Assembly (NCBI GenBank): GCA_019448385.1
Contig: JAGTXO010000012.1
Span: 248,001 to 312,000 of the forward strand
Length of the DNA stretch: 64,000 bases
Direction of reading: 5' to 3'
Source: Diacronema lutheri
Taxonomy: Eukaryota; Haptophyta; Pavlovophyceae; Pavlovales; Pavlovaceae
Below are positions 29,633 to 40,700 of the stretch, in pieces. Within the stretch, counting starts at the first letter, position 1; each line of letters begins with the position of its first letter. A program made the position numbers and the translations under genes. Below the pieces are notes generated by a model. It saw only the letters and a list, made by a program, of their open reading frames with translations, did not search any database and had not been told where the DNA came from.

Positions 29633-31367
29633 ATGCGGCTCACCGCGTCCAAGCTGCCGGGGCAGATTATCAAGCAGCTGCTGCCCGCGTATTCGCCGGC
29701 CGAGCCGCCGGCCGTGCCTGGCTCTCAACCCGTGGCCGCCGGCGGCTCGCCCCCTGCCGCCGACGAGCGGCTCGGCATGAGGCCGCAGGCGGCTCGCGGC
29801 GCGCAGCCCGCGTTGGCAAAGTCATCGTCGTCGGGCGAGGGCGCGGGCTCGGGGAGGGCGCCACAGGCTAGCCCGTATGGCTCGCTGATCAACAAAGAGG
29901 CGCAGCGCCTCGCCAAGTTTGAGCGCATCCTCTCGGCGCCGATCGTTGACATCGCCGCGCTGCGCGACGCGAGCTGGTCGGGCATTCCGCCGCAGTGTCG
30001 GATGACGGCGTGGCAGCAGCTCCTCGGCTACCTGCCGGTGAACCGCGAGTGGCGCGCAGCCACGCTGCAACGCAAGCGCCGCGAATACAGCGAGGCTGTG
30101 CCCGCCTTCTTCGACGTCGACGACTCGGAGCGCTCAGAATACCAACGAGCCATTTTTCATCAGGCGAGCACGCGGCGCGCACGCGCGCGCCTGCTCGGCG
30201 CTTGGCGCGGCGTTGCCTGCGGCGCCGATCGCCCTCCGGCTCGACCGCGTCGTTCGGCTGCACCGGCTCGATGCCGTTGTGCGGGCGTGCGCACGCCCCT
30301 TACGACGTGCGCGCTCGCGCCGTGCGCCGCCCCGCGTCACGCCCGCGCCCTCTTGCGCGTCGTCGCCGCGCCGCACGCCGACGGGCAGATCCTGATCGAC
30401 GTGCCGCGCACATGCTCATCGAGCGCTCTCTTCCAGCACAAAACGGTGCAGCGGTCGCTCGAGCGCATTCTCTACATCTGGGCGCTCCGCCACCCGGCGA
30501 GTGGCTACGTGCAGGTACGCGCGTGGGGTCTGCAGCGCACACGCCAAAGGCGCCGTGCACGCTCCATCGCACCGAGCGCTTCGCCACGCTCCTCCTCCCC
30601 CCCCCCCCCCCCCCCCCCCCCTAACCCTAAGTGCGCAGGGCATCAACGACCTGGTGCTCCCTTTCTTCTTAGTCTTCCTCACAGGAGCGCTTGGTACACA
30701 CGCAGCGCGCGGCGCCGACCCGGGCGCGCCGGGCGAGGCGCCCGCGCGCGGCGCAGCGCCGCCGCCGCCGCTGCTCGTCTCCGAAGCGGAACTGGACGTC
30801 GACGCGATCCCGGCCGAGCTGCTCGCGGACGTGGAGGCGGACTCATACTGGTGCTTGTCCAAGCTGCTCAACGTGATCCAGGACCACTACACCTTTGCGC
30901 AGCCGGGGATCCAGCGGATGGTCTTCCGCCTCAAGGAGATCGTGCAGCGCATCGACAGGCCGCTGCACGCGCATCTCGCATCGCAGGGCATCCAATACAT
31001 CCAATTCGCCTTTCGGTGGATGAATTGCCTGCTCATGCGAGAGCTTGCGCTGCCAATGATCTCACGCATGTGGGACACGTACCTCGCGGAGGGCGCGGCC
31101 GATATCGACTCGCCACTCAGCGCGGCGAAGGGCTCGCCCGCCGATGAGTCGTTCGCCGTGCTGCACGTGTACGTGTGCGCCGCGCTGCTGCTCAAGTGGT
31201 CGGACAAGTTGCAGCAGATGCAGTTCCAGGAGCTCGTCATGTTCCTGCAGCACCTGCCGACGGCCGAGTGGGAGCTCGCCGAGCTCGAGGAGCTGCTCAG
31301 CCAGGCCTACTTGTGGAAGGAGCTCTACCACAACTCGCAGGCGCATCTGCAGTCCCAGACTGAATAG
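29633..31367 (+). CDS. TBC1D22: TBC1D22/Gyp1-type Rab GTPase-activating protein (3 exons)
   Basis: Exons 29633-30163, 30389-30514, 30639-31367, all phase 0 (461 residues). After a Pro/Ala/Ser N terminus, residues ~85 onward match TBC1D22: LAKFERILSAP, LRDASWSGIPPQCR (arginine-finger region), GYLPVNREWRAATLQRKR, then in exon 2 ILIDVPRT with ILYIWALRHPASGYVQ. Exon 3 has GINDLVLPFFLVFL, ADSYWCLSKLLNVIQDHYTF (YWC, Q finger region after GYVQG), FAFRWMNCLLMREL, MWDTYLAEG and a terminal LEELLSQAYLWKELY. Gyp1 relatives act on Ypt1/Rab33-type GTPases at the Golgi. Intron 1 appears to use a GC donor (CAG|GCGAGC). Intron 2 has a C25 run and CTAACCCTAA just before its AG. Confidence 0.92.
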
Positions 31368-31380
31368 CGGCGTCCCTAGC

Positions 31381-31403
31381 GGGGGGGGGGGGGGGGGGGG
31401 GGG
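31381..31403. repeat. G23 homopolymer
   Basis: Uninterrupted run of 23 G just after the TBC1D22 stop codon, in the tail-to-tail gap with the GtrA-like gene. Equivalent to C23 on the opposite strand; see the other C/G runs in this window. Confidence 0.9.
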
Positions 31404-31535
31404 TCTCTGACTCTCTCGACGACGGTGCCATGTCTGGCGCATCGACCCGGTGCGCGCCCTGCTGGATCGTGACTCGTCCTTTCCCTCGCCCAACCCCGCA
31501 TATTGACATTTGCTAGAACGCGCAAGGGAGGGGGA

Positions 31536-32455
31536 TCAGATCGCGACGAGCTTTGAATACTCGCTCCCCCAGCTCGGGACGCGCGCGTGTTTTAGGCGCG
31601 AGCCGCCGTTCTCGAGGCACGGGTTCGCAAAGTTGTGCGGCCCTCGTCTGCTCAGCTCGCACGGCGCCGACTGGTATTTGCTGAAGGCGCTCGGCTTGAC
31701 CGAGCGCGGCGCGTGCGAGGCGCCGCTGGGGAGGATGCACATGTTGAGCCCCGATTTGCTCGCCTTCATCGGCGAGCCCGGCTGGGGATGCGGCGGCCAG
31801 GGAGCGCGCGGCGCGGCGAGGTGAGCGAACGCGCGACGGGCTTGAGCGGCGCCCACGTGCGTACGCACGCGCGCGCGGAGGCGCAGGACGCACCCGTCGC
31901 CAGTTGGCCTTGAGCCGCAGGTAGCTGAAAAGGCCGGTATAGATGGTCGTGCCAAAGTAAGCCTGTGCGCACCGCCGCCGCGCGCGACGAGGGGCGGGCA
32001 GGTGAGGTGCGCGCCCTGATCGCACGTGCGTGCGCCCGACGCGCCAGATCTGCTCCGCGCGCGCCACGCACATAGGTGCTCTCCGCGATCCCGAGGTCGA
32101 GGAGCTGCGTCGGCAGGCAGCCCATCAACCTGACAAGAAGCAGGTTCACCGGCATCGACGTGGCGACGGTGAGAAAGTAGACGCAATAGAACCTCCACAG
32201 ATTCTTGTACCACGTGCCCTCGTAGTGCCCGAAGACGAAGACCTTGTGCGACTCCTGCCGCATCGCGATGGAGAGCACGTACGCCGCGGTCCAAGAGAAC
32301 GTCGGCAGGCCAAACGAGCTCCAGAGCGTCTTGTAGAGCACAAATTGGCCAACGTCGCAGACGGCGCCGGAGAGCATGTACCACGCATACCGCGGGAGCA
32401 GCTTCCCACGCCACCTGACCGTCTCCGCAAGCGGGAAGACGTCGAGGCGCACCAT
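31536..32455 (-). CDS. GtrA-like small multi-pass membrane protein (3 exons)
   Basis: Exons 32455-32072, 31962-31894, 31781-31536 (all phase 0) give 232 residues. The N-terminal two thirds hold four hydrophobic segments: RYAWYMLSGAVCDVGQFVLY, a second around FSWTAAYVLSIAMR, WRFYCVYFLTVATSMPVNLL, and exon 2 TTIYTGLFSYLRL. This layout, with a charged loop after TM2 (ESHKVFVFGHYEGTWYKN), resembles GtrA-family proteins that handle lipid-linked sugars or related substrates. Identity is too low to be sure. Exon 3 (SPMKASKSGLNMCILPSG and on) is soluble and Ser/Pro-rich and has no recognised match. The start is the first true ATG (MVRLDVFPLAE). Confidence 0.55.
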
Positions 32456-32728
32456 GTGCCGCACGGGCAGATGCACCGAACGGCGGCGTTGGCGTCTCTT
32501 TTTCAGTTTTCACTTTCCGAGAGCCGTCTCTCCCTTCGTGACCAAATTCACCGAGCGCCGATGGCGTTTCCACTTTCCAAGCGCCGAGCCGCCGATGCCG
32601 ACGGGCACAGGTGCGCAGTCAACTTTGTCGCGCGCGCTTTGCCCTCGCGCACGCCGCGCGCGTGACGCCGTCACGAAGGGAGAAGCGGGCGAAAGGAGGA
32701 TCGCGTGGTGATTGCCAACCGTCAGCCG

Positions 32729-33730
32729 TTAGCCATGCCCACCACCGCGATCGCCCACGGCCGGCGGGCCGGCGCTGTCGCGCCACCAGTCAAGCAACGG
32801 GTCCGGGTCGGCCCAGCTCTTCGCCCTGCGCAGCTGCTGCGTGAAGTCCTTGCTCTGCATCGCGTACCAGCCGGGCACAGGCGGCCGCTCGCGCTCGGCG
32901 GCGAGCCGGCGCTCTTCGCGCAGCTTCGCCTGCTGTGCGCGAAGCGTTGCAAGGTAGGCTTCGCACGACTCCACCAGCGTGAGCATGCCCGCCGCGTCCT
33001 CTTCGCCGCCGCCCCCATCGAACGGCATAGGCGAGCGCGAGCGCGCGCGGTCGGCGGCGACGGCCGTCGACCACGGCTGTGGGCTGTGCGCGCGCAGCTC
33101 GGCGCGGCTGGGCGTGCGCAGCGGCGCGGACGAGCTGGCGCGCCGCGGCGGCGAGCGCACCGCCTCGCTGCGTGCAGGCGAGAGTCGGCTGCTCGGCGGC
33201 GTGCGCGCGCTCACGCGCTCCTTCTGGTGCTCGAGGCTCGCTTGGATCACCTCAAAAGGCGTCGAACGCTCCGACAGCGGCGCTGGCAGCATCGCGCGCA
33301 GCTCGTGCCGCTCTGCGCCCACGACGCGCGAGAGGATGCGGGGCGGCGAGCCAGCATGCGCCTCGGGGGCGACGGATGGGCGCGCCTCGGGTGGCATCGG
33401 CTTGTCGACGCCGGTCCTTGGGCCCAGATTTGGCCCGCGCGCAACGGCGAGCACCAGCTCGCGGATCTTGGCGCGCACGCTCGGCCTGTCCTCGGCCGCG
33501 GACGTGTGCAGCGCGGGGTGGTCGACGCACAGCTGCACGAGCGTGTCGAGCGCGTCGAGCAGGCGGCCGGTGCGCACGTCGGGCTCGGCGTCGCGCAGTC
33601 GGGGCAAGCCAACACACAGAAAGCCGAGCACCGCCTCGAGCTCGTCGCTCGGCAGCGCGTAGCGGCGGCGGATCGACGACATTGATCGTCGGCCCGGCGT
33701 GCGCATGTCGTCCGCCATCGGCCGAACCAT
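32729..33730 (-). CDS. Unrecognised protein with helical N domain and coiled-coil C region
   Basis: 333 residues from the ATG at 33730 (MVRPMADDMRTPG). Residues ~25-120 look globular and helical (RRRYALPSDELEAVLGFLC, LLDALDTLVQLCVDHPALH, VRAKIRELVLAVARGP). The middle is basic and Ser/Arg/Pro-rich (many SPxR-like sites), and residues ~265-333 combine a coiled coil (CEAYLATLRAQQAKLREERR) with an aromatic tail (PGWYAMQSKDFTQQLRRA, DPLLDWWRDS). I recognise no family. The start lies 30 bp from DNAAF3 on the other strand, so a shared promoter with an axonemal assembly factor may hint at a cilium-related role; that is inference only. Confidence 0.6.
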   Translation of the reverse strand: MVRPMADDMRTPGRRSMSSIRRRYALPSDELEAVLGFLCVGLPRLRDAEPDVRTGRLLDALDTLVQLCVDHPALHTSAAEDRPSVRAKIRELVLAVARGPNLGPRTGVDKPMPPEARPSVAPEAHAGSPPRILSRVVGAERHELRAMLPAPLSERSTPFEVIQASLEHQKERVSARTPPSSRLSPARSEAVRSPPRRASSSAPLRTPSRAELRAHSPQPWSTAVAADRARSRSPMPFDGGGGEEDAAGMLTLVESCEAYLATLRAQQAKLREERRLAAERERPPVPGWYAMQSKDFTQQLRRAKSWADPDPLLDWWRDSAGPPAVGDRGGGHG

Positions 33731-33760
33731 GGCCCGGACGGTTGCGACGGTTGGAGCGCA

Positions 33761-36426
33761 ATGGCGCTGCAGCTGCCGGGCACTGGGCCTCACCGCTTTT
33801 GGGGATTCTCGCCGGCGTACGACGTGCGCGACGCGGCCTGCGGCGCGGGCGCGCCCGCCGACGCGGATGCCAAGCATGTGAGCTTCCTCATCTGCCCGGC
33901 CGACGTGCGGCACGTGCTCCAGACGCTCGCGAACGCGCGCGCGTCCGAGCGCAGCGGCGCGTGCGAGCTGAGCTTCCATGTGTACGAGGAGCACCCCGAG
34001 CAGCTCGCTCGGCACCTGCTGCTTCTCTCGGTGGCGCTCGACTTTGAGCTCCCTCGCCGCGAGCGCGCCGAGATGTTCCTCGAGGTGCGGCGCGCGCGCA
34101 GGCCGCGCGGCGCGCGTGTGCGCGCGTCTCACGCCGCGCGCGCGCGCGCGCGCGCGAGCGTGCGCAGGTGATGGGCAACACGATGCTGCGCGAGCGCACG
34201 GCACAGTACGTGGCGGCACGCGCGCGCGAGCTGCGCATCCTCCTCGCGCGTGAGACGGGCCCGCTCGCGCTGCACGTCGACCTGAGCTGCCTGAAGATGA
34301 AGGAGCGCGACGCGCTCGAGCAGGTGCTCGGCACGTGGGCGGACAATGTCGAGTTCGACGTCGAGCGGCTGCGCGACGAGCGGCTGCGCGGGTTCTACAA
34401 GGACCGGTATGACGTGCGCCGCAACGTGCTCGACTGGGACTACTCGATGGGGCTCGTCGAGACCGCGCCGATTATCCACCGCGTGCACTTCCGCGAGTGG
34501 CGGATGAACGGCCTGGCGTACGAGGTGCGCGATGCGGCCTACTGCGCGCCCAACCGCTCGCTCGCCTCGGCCGCGGCCGGGCGGCAGCGCGGCGTGTCTG
34601 TGCTCAAGCGCGGCTTTTGGGGCGACGTGGTCAACACGCCGTACGCGCCGGTCGGCGTCGAGTGCGCCGACCGGCGCTTCTTTGAAAAGCGGTCGGACCA
34701 GATGGTCAAGACGGCGTGCGACGTCGCCTACTTCAACGTCGTCGGTTGGTTCACGCAGCTCGAGACGGGGCGCGCGTTCGAGCTGCGCAAGGAGGATTTT
34801 GACGACTTTGCGTACGGCGCTTCTGTCGGCTCGGCCGGCCTCGTGCGCGGATTCCTCCGCTCCGACCAGCCCGGGCCGCGCCCGCGCGAGCAGGCGGCCG
34901 CCGCGTTCGAGGAGATTGCCGAGGGCGACGAGGCGCTCAGCGCGGAGGCGAGCGCGGCCAAGCTCGCGCTCGACGCGGCCAACGAGGAGCGCGCGCGCCG
35001 CGAGCTCGCCGCGCGCCGGCGCGCGCTGCTCCCGCGCTTCTGCGTCGTGCTGCACACGGGCAGGCCCCTCGACGTGTTCGCGCGCGCGCGCCTCGCCGGT
35101 GCGTGCGCGCACGTGCACGTCGCGAGCCACGCGGCGCACCTGCTCGCCGCGCCGATGGCGCGGCTGCTCGCCGAGCGCGCCACCGTCGCCGTCGAGAGCG
35201 CGCGCTTCCTGTGCGAGGTGCACAAGGAGGCGAAGCAGCGGCTCGCGCGCAAGCTCGTTGAGCTTGGCGAGCGCGCCGGCCTCGCGCCCGTAAAGCCCGC
35301 GGCCGAGGTGAACGGGCAGCACGATTCGCTCGTCATCTTCGGCTTTGAGCGCGCACACGAGGACGCGCGACGCGCAGCAGCAACGTTGCGCTACGGGCCG
35401 TCGGTGGGCGCAGACGGCGGCGTAACTGCCCAGGACGGCGCGCCCGCCGCGGACGGTGGCGCGGACGGCGCCGGCGGCGCGCCCGCAGCGGATGGTGCCG
35501 ACGACGCCGTCGCCGAGGCGCCAGATGCCGCCGAGGCGCCAGCGGTCGTGCCCGTGCGCCCGCATGCACAAGCAGCTTCGCGCGCTCCGGCCGAGGTACC
35601 GACCGATCCGATAGGTGCGGATGCGGCGGCGGCGTCCGTTCGCTCTGGAGCACCGCGCGCGTTGCGCCGCCCGCCGCGCGCTCACAGCCAGCGCGCACGC
35701 GAATCGTCCGTTCCCCCTTCTGCGCACCGTCCGTTCCCTCTTCTGCGAACCGTCCGTTCCCTCTTCTGCGAATCGTCCGTTCCCCCTTCTGCGCACCGTC
35801 CGTTCCCTCTTCTGCGAACCGTCCGTTCCCTCTTCTGCGAACCGTCCGTTCCCTCTTCTGCGAATCGTCCGTTCCCCCTTCTGCGAACCGTCCGTTCCCT
35901 CTTCTGCGAACCGTCCGTTCCCTCTTCTGCGAACCGTCCGTTCCCTCTTCTGCGCCGGGGTGCGCAGGCGCTCCGACTGCGCGTGTGTGCGCGGTCACCG
36001 GCCTGCCCGCCAAGTACCGCGACCCGAAAACGGGCTACTTCTACGCGAATGCGCATGCCTTCAAGGAGCTGCGCGCGAGGTGCGGGCACGCGCCGGACTC
36101 GTGCCGCGCGGCCCGCGCGTGCGTGCGCGCCAGACGGCGTGAGCCCGACCGACGAGCAAGACCCCCCCCCCCCCCCCCCCCGCCCGTGCCCTGCACGCAC
36201 GCGCACGGCGTCGCGCTCGGCGCGCAGGCACGCGGCGGAGACGGCGCTTGCCACCGGCACAGCGGCGGCCGCGCCCAGCTCGGAGCCCGCGGCCGCCGCT
36301 ACGACGCCGGCGACCTTGGCCGCTGCGCCGGCCGCGTTGGCGGAGGATGACGTGATCCGCCCCCGCCATCCTCCTCTTGTGCTCTCGTCGGGCGGTGCCA
36401 CGCGTCGGCTCAACAAGGTGGCGTGA
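33761..36426 (+). CDS. DNAAF3: DNAAF3/PF22 dynein arm assembly factor, apparently extended by a YL1_C module (4 exons)
   Basis: Exons 33761-34084, 34168-35614, 35968-36079, 36228-36426 (693 residues, phases consistent). Residues 1-~440 match DNAAF3: RFWGFSPAYDVRDAA, PEQLARHLLLLSVALDFEL, ERAEMFLEVMGNTMLRERTA, CLKMKERDALEQVLGTWAD, YDVRRNVLDWDYSMGL, EVRDAAYCAPNRSLAS, GFWGDVVNTPYAPVGVE, VKTACDVAYFNVV, SLVIFGFER. DNAAF3 (Chlamydomonas PF22) preassembles axonemal dynein arms in the cytoplasm. After an acidic Ala-rich linker, exon 3 encodes CAVTGLPAKYRDPKTGYFYA and NAHAFKELR, a YL1_C domain as found in VPS72/SWC2. No stop separates the two in frame, and the splice is phase 1 to phase 1. Two adjacent genes with an undetected exon remain possible. 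Confidence 0.8.
35705..35954. repeat. 23-bp minisatellite inside an intron
   Basis: About 11 head-to-tail copies of a 23-bp unit (core CGTCCGTTCCCTCTTCTGCG plus three variable bases AAC/AAT/CAC), with a few units carrying CCC instead of CCT. It fills most of the predicted 353-bp intron 35615-35967 of the DNAAF3 gene and runs straight into the acceptor. Because 23 is not a multiple of 3, its stop-free reading in several frames is a composition effect. Confidence 0.9.
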
Positions 36427-36589
36427 GCCGGGCTGCGCTGTTGGGCAGCCCGAGGCAGCAGTGTGCAGGCCGGCCTCCGCACTGCACCGTCACAGCGACA
36501 TTTCTCTGCACATGCTCAAAGTCATGGATTTTGCTTAATTATCAGTGTCGGCTGGCGGACGACGCGGCAACGGCCGTTGCGCGCGAGGG

Positions 36590-37486
36590 ATGATCACGGC
36601 GGACCACAGCTGCTGCGGCGACGAGGCGTGCTCCGTCCCGGCCGAGCTGTTCGCGCCCGCGAGTGGGAGGAATCGCCCGGCCAAGCGCGCGCTCGGCGCG
36701 AGCGAGTCGTCTGAGTCCTCCGCGCAGCCACACCGCAAACCGCGGCTGCGGGGCGGCGGGAAGCGACCGCAGTCGCAGTACATGCACTTCCGCGCGGCGC
36801 TCGCGAGCGTATATCCATCGCTCAAGGGTGAGGAGTTCAAGGGGCAGCTGCAGGCCGCACTGCAGTGGCTGCAGCACGACAAGGGCGAGGTCGCGCAGGC
36901 AAACGGCCACACCGACACGGACCTCTGGGAGCGCACGTGGCGCGACGCAGCGGAGGCCGCCGCGGCGGATGACGTGCGCAAGGAGGACCTGCGCGCGCGC
37001 TCGGAAGCGATGGCGCAGACAATCCGCGCAAAGCTCGCCGCGCTCGCCGCCGCACGCGAAGACCGCGCCGACGCGCTCGCGGCGCATGGCGCGCTCGCGT
37101 CAGCTGTCGACGCATGCGACCGCACGCTCGCGCTCTCGCCCCAGCGTGGCGGCGTTTCGCTCAACGAGCTCAAGACGAGGGGCGTGCGCGCTCCGATCAG
37201 GACCCTGGCCGCTGACTTTGCCAATCAGCTCGAGGCTGCGCGCGCCGAGCTTCGCGAGCACTCACGCAAGGCACACCAGCTCGATGCCGCGAGCGCAGGC
37301 GAGAGCTGCTTCTCGCTGGTACTTTTGCAGGAGGAGCCGCCGGCTGCCGATGACGCCGACTGGCGCCTTGAGCAGGACGAACTGCACGCCTCGCTGTGCG
37401 ACACGGCAGAGGTCGTCGCGCTCATGGACGCCCTGGACACAAGGCGCGAGCGGTGCCTCGGGCGTGACGCATGCATGCAGGCGTAG
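36590..37486 (+). CDS. Coiled-coil protein, family not recognised
   Basis: 298 residues from the first ATG. An N-terminal Cys-containing stretch (MITADHSCCGDEACSV) and a basic low-complexity part (KPRLRGGGKRPQSQ) precede a globular-looking region (MHFRAALASVYPSLKGEEFK, LQAALQWLQHDKGEV). Predicted coiled coils then run to about residue 240 (RKEDLRARSEAMAQTIRAKL, NQLEAARAELREHSRKAHQL). The end is acidic. The N-terminal basic segment followed by a small helical domain could be a DNA- or chromatin-associated protein, but nothing specific is visible. It lies 163 bp downstream of DNAAF3 on the same strand. Confidence 0.6.
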   Translation: MITADHSCCGDEACSVPAELFAPASGRNRPAKRALGASESSESSAQPHRKPRLRGGGKRPQSQYMHFRAALASVYPSLKGEEFKGQLQAALQWLQHDKGEVAQANGHTDTDLWERTWRDAAEAAAADDVRKEDLRARSEAMAQTIRAKLAALAAAREDRADALAAHGALASAVDACDRTLALSPQRGGVSLNELKTRGVRAPIRTLAADFANQLEAARAELREHSRKAHQLDAASAGESCFSLVLLQEEPPAADDADWRLEQDELHASLCDTAEVVALMDALDTRRERCLGRDACMQA

Positions 37487-37717
37487 CGCAGCGCAGGCTT
37501 CACGTGAGGTGCTCGCGCGGTGCTGTCGCCCACCACACTGGTGTTGGCGATCACGCGGCGCAGGTGATGGCAAGGAGCGCACCCGTGTGCCAGGCACGAA
37601 CCGGCCTGCTGCTTCCCTTCTTACTCCTCGCGCGTCGCGCCGCTCGCCCGTCGAGCGTTTCACGCAGCGAGAGAGGCGGCGCTCACGCCGAGCGACGCCG
37701 CTGGGCCCGACTCAGTG

Positions 37718-40700
37718 TCATTCAGTCCGTTGCACGCGCGGGTCAAAGCCCGTGACGACGTGCACCGCACCGTCGTCAACGTTCGGCCGATCAAAAGGCG
37801 AGAAGACGCGAGAGAGGAAGCGCTCAAAGACACCGAGGTCCTTGTAGCTGCGCAGTGAGAGCTGCAGCCGCACCTGCCTGCTCGCGCGCTGCACGACCTC
37901 TTCAAAGAGCTCGTCGTCAAGAATCAAGCTCACGACCGCCTCGGCAAACGCCTGCACGTCGCCATGCGGCACGTACTTTACGCCCGCGCACGATTCGGCG
38001 ATGCAGCGCAGCCCGGAGACCGTCGTCGTCACAACCGGCACGCGCGCCTCCATCCCAGTGAGCACCTTGGTCGAGATGCCCGACCCGACAAACTGCACGG
38101 GGTTGATCATCACTCGTGATCGCTTGAGCAGCTTGCGCATCGCGTCGTCCTGCACCTGCCCGAAGCACTCGACGCCGCGCAGCGCCTGCAGCTCGGACGG
38201 GCTCGCAGTCTCTGCGATCTCCGCGAGCTCAACCGTCCAGTTTCGACTGACCAACTTGCCCGTGTCCGTGTTGATGAAGCGATAGCCGCCGACAAGCGCA
38301 ACCTTGACGTCGCGCGCGAGCGGCAGCTCGCGCAGCCGCTGCGCGACGACGGGCAGCACTTTTGTGAGGAACCAGCGCACGTCCTGTTGGTTGGAGCGGT
38401 GCGGCGTGCCAACGAACGTGACGTACTCGCGCTTCTCCAGACTGCGCTTTCGCCTCGCTGGGTCGAGCCGCGGTGCGGGCGCGGGCGAGAAGGAAGCAAG
38501 AGGAACGGTCTCGGTCGCAGGCAAGCGCGCGTTTTGCGCGTGCCCGCCGCGCAGCTGCAAGTACTGGTACTCGTCCTGCTCGGAGACGGTGAAGATCGCG
38601 TCGATGTGTGGGTGCGAGGCGAGCCACGCCTCGACCGCTCGCACGCGCGCGACGCGCACAGACGAGTCGCCGACCGCCTGCCGGCGGAGCCAGTGCACAT
38701 CGTCTGTGAGTATGGCGAACGGGATGTTGCGCAGAGTGAGCGTGCGCGCAGCGTGCACGGGTTGGACGATGAGCGGAGGGAGGGGCGGGAGGCCGATGCG
38801 GTCAAACCACAAGAAGCCGATCACCGCGTCGATCGAGTGATGCGCGATCCAGCTCGCGTTGAGCCCGCTGAGCCCATCATCCATCACGTGCCATACGACG
38901 CGACTGCCGTGTGCGCCGAGCAGCGCCGCACCGGTCTCGTGCAGCGGCCGGACTGGCCGGACCGTCGACGCGCGGTGGAGAAAATGGACGGTGACGCCGA
39001 GCTCGGAGAGGAGGTAGAACAGCACTGACCTGAGCCGCACGTCCGAGCCGCTCGTGCCCGAGAGCTCCCGCTCGTAGACAACGAGCACCGTCGCCGCGCG
39101 GCCGAGCGCCGCCGCCGGCCGCAGCGCGGCGGCTGACGTCGTTGCGAGCGCCGTGTTCAGCGGCGGCGCAGCGCACACCTCACGCAGCGCCGCCGCCTCT
39201 GCGTCGAGCGTGCGCGTCGCGGGCAGCATGCCGTCACTGCTCGCGCCGAGGCAGCACTCGATGGTGGACACATCGTCGGCTGCGCCGCCCGTAGACCAGC
39301 CGGCGCGCTGCTCGGTGCTCGCGCCATCGCCGCCGTCGCCGTTCGCCTCGCCCGGCTGGCCGGCGAGCTCGGTCACGGACCGTTGCGCGCGCGCAATGAC
39401 GGCACAGCATTGCCCGTGCGCGAGCCCAAAGCCGCGCAGCCACTCGCGCCCATTGCGCCAGTTGAGCGCTTCAAAGTGTGCGGCGCGCAGCGCGCTCGCG
39501 TCGAGAGGCGCGGCGGGCTGCTCGTAGTGTAGCGCCCAGTGTGAGTCGCGTATGATCTCGACTGGGCCGAGCGAGCGGAGCGCCGAGAGGAAGATGCAGC
39601 CAAATGGTGCCAAGTCGGAGCTCAAGCTCCCATCGCCGACCGGCGCGCTCCGCCCCGCCGCGTCGGCGTTGCCTCCCGCCGCGCCCGCAGCCGCCGCTGC
39701 CGCAGCCGTCGATTCGCCGCCGCGCGCGCCCGGCGGGCGCTCGGGCGCGAGCGCGTCGAGGTAGCTGGCGGGGAAGACGAAGAGGTCGTTCATGTCACGC
39801 GGCCCACGCAGCGTGTGCCGCAGGATGAAGGTGTCCGCCCGGCCCCTGCCGAGCGTGAGGTCTGGCGTCGCGACTGTCCGCGTCACGGACAGACCGAGGC
39901 GGTCGTGCGGCAAAGTGCGATGCTGCACGTACGAGAAGGCGGCGCGGTAGAACTCGGCGGAGAGCACGCAGTCGGCACTGGAGAAGACCAGCCACTCGCC
40001 GCTCACGTGTGCGCGTGCCGCGCGCCACGTAGCGCGCGGGTCGGCAAACGTGCCCTCGCCCAGAAATGTCTCGGAAACTTCCACGAGCACGTCATGCTCG
40101 CCGAGGAGCTCGGGCGAGATGGGCGGCGGCGCGTCCGCGCTGGCTCGCGCAGGCGCGACGACGACGAGCTTGACGAGCACGCCGCCCGCCGCCGCGTGCA
40201 GCACCGCCCGCCGCCACGAGAGCAGAGCAGACGCAACTGCGAGCCTCGAGGACGGGTGGCCGAAACGGCGCCATGCCGCCTCCGCGTCCCACAGCGAGAC
40301 GATGTGCGTCAGGTGCGCGCGCGGGCGCACGTCGTATGCGTGCGCGCTGAGCCAACCGCCGAAGCGCGTCTCAATCCGCCGCAGCTCCGCGTCAAAGTCG
40401 CAGATGGGCACCCGGCGAGGCGGGGACGTGCCTGGCACGCACGCGCGCCGCGATTGGAGCCACTTAGCCTGGCCCTGCGGGCGGAAGAGGCAGAACGGCT
40501 GGCGCGGGGAGCAGGTGCAGTTGACGCGGACCCGCGCATTCCCCTGCCGCAGATAGGCGAGCACGCCCGCGCGCCGGAACGCGCCCGGCGCCTTTGTGAA
40601 GGCGTGCGTGTGCGAGGACGCGAGCGCCGTGCTTGCATCCCACCGAACCGCGCCACTGCCGCCCTTGCCGCCCGACGCGGCGAGCGACTCGCGCCGCGCA

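Noticed and set aside
30621-30630. CCCTAACCCTAA as interstitial telomere repeat
   Set aside because: Only two units, inside an intron next to the acceptor. A branch-site role explains it better.
31510-31824. Plus-strand 104-residue frame
   Set aside because: The opposite strand fits better as the last exon of the GtrA-like gene, with phase-correct splice borders.
35705-35954. Coding repeat protein from the 23-bp array
   Set aside because: Unit length is not a multiple of three and the array lies inside a phase-compatible intron. The open frames are a composition effect.
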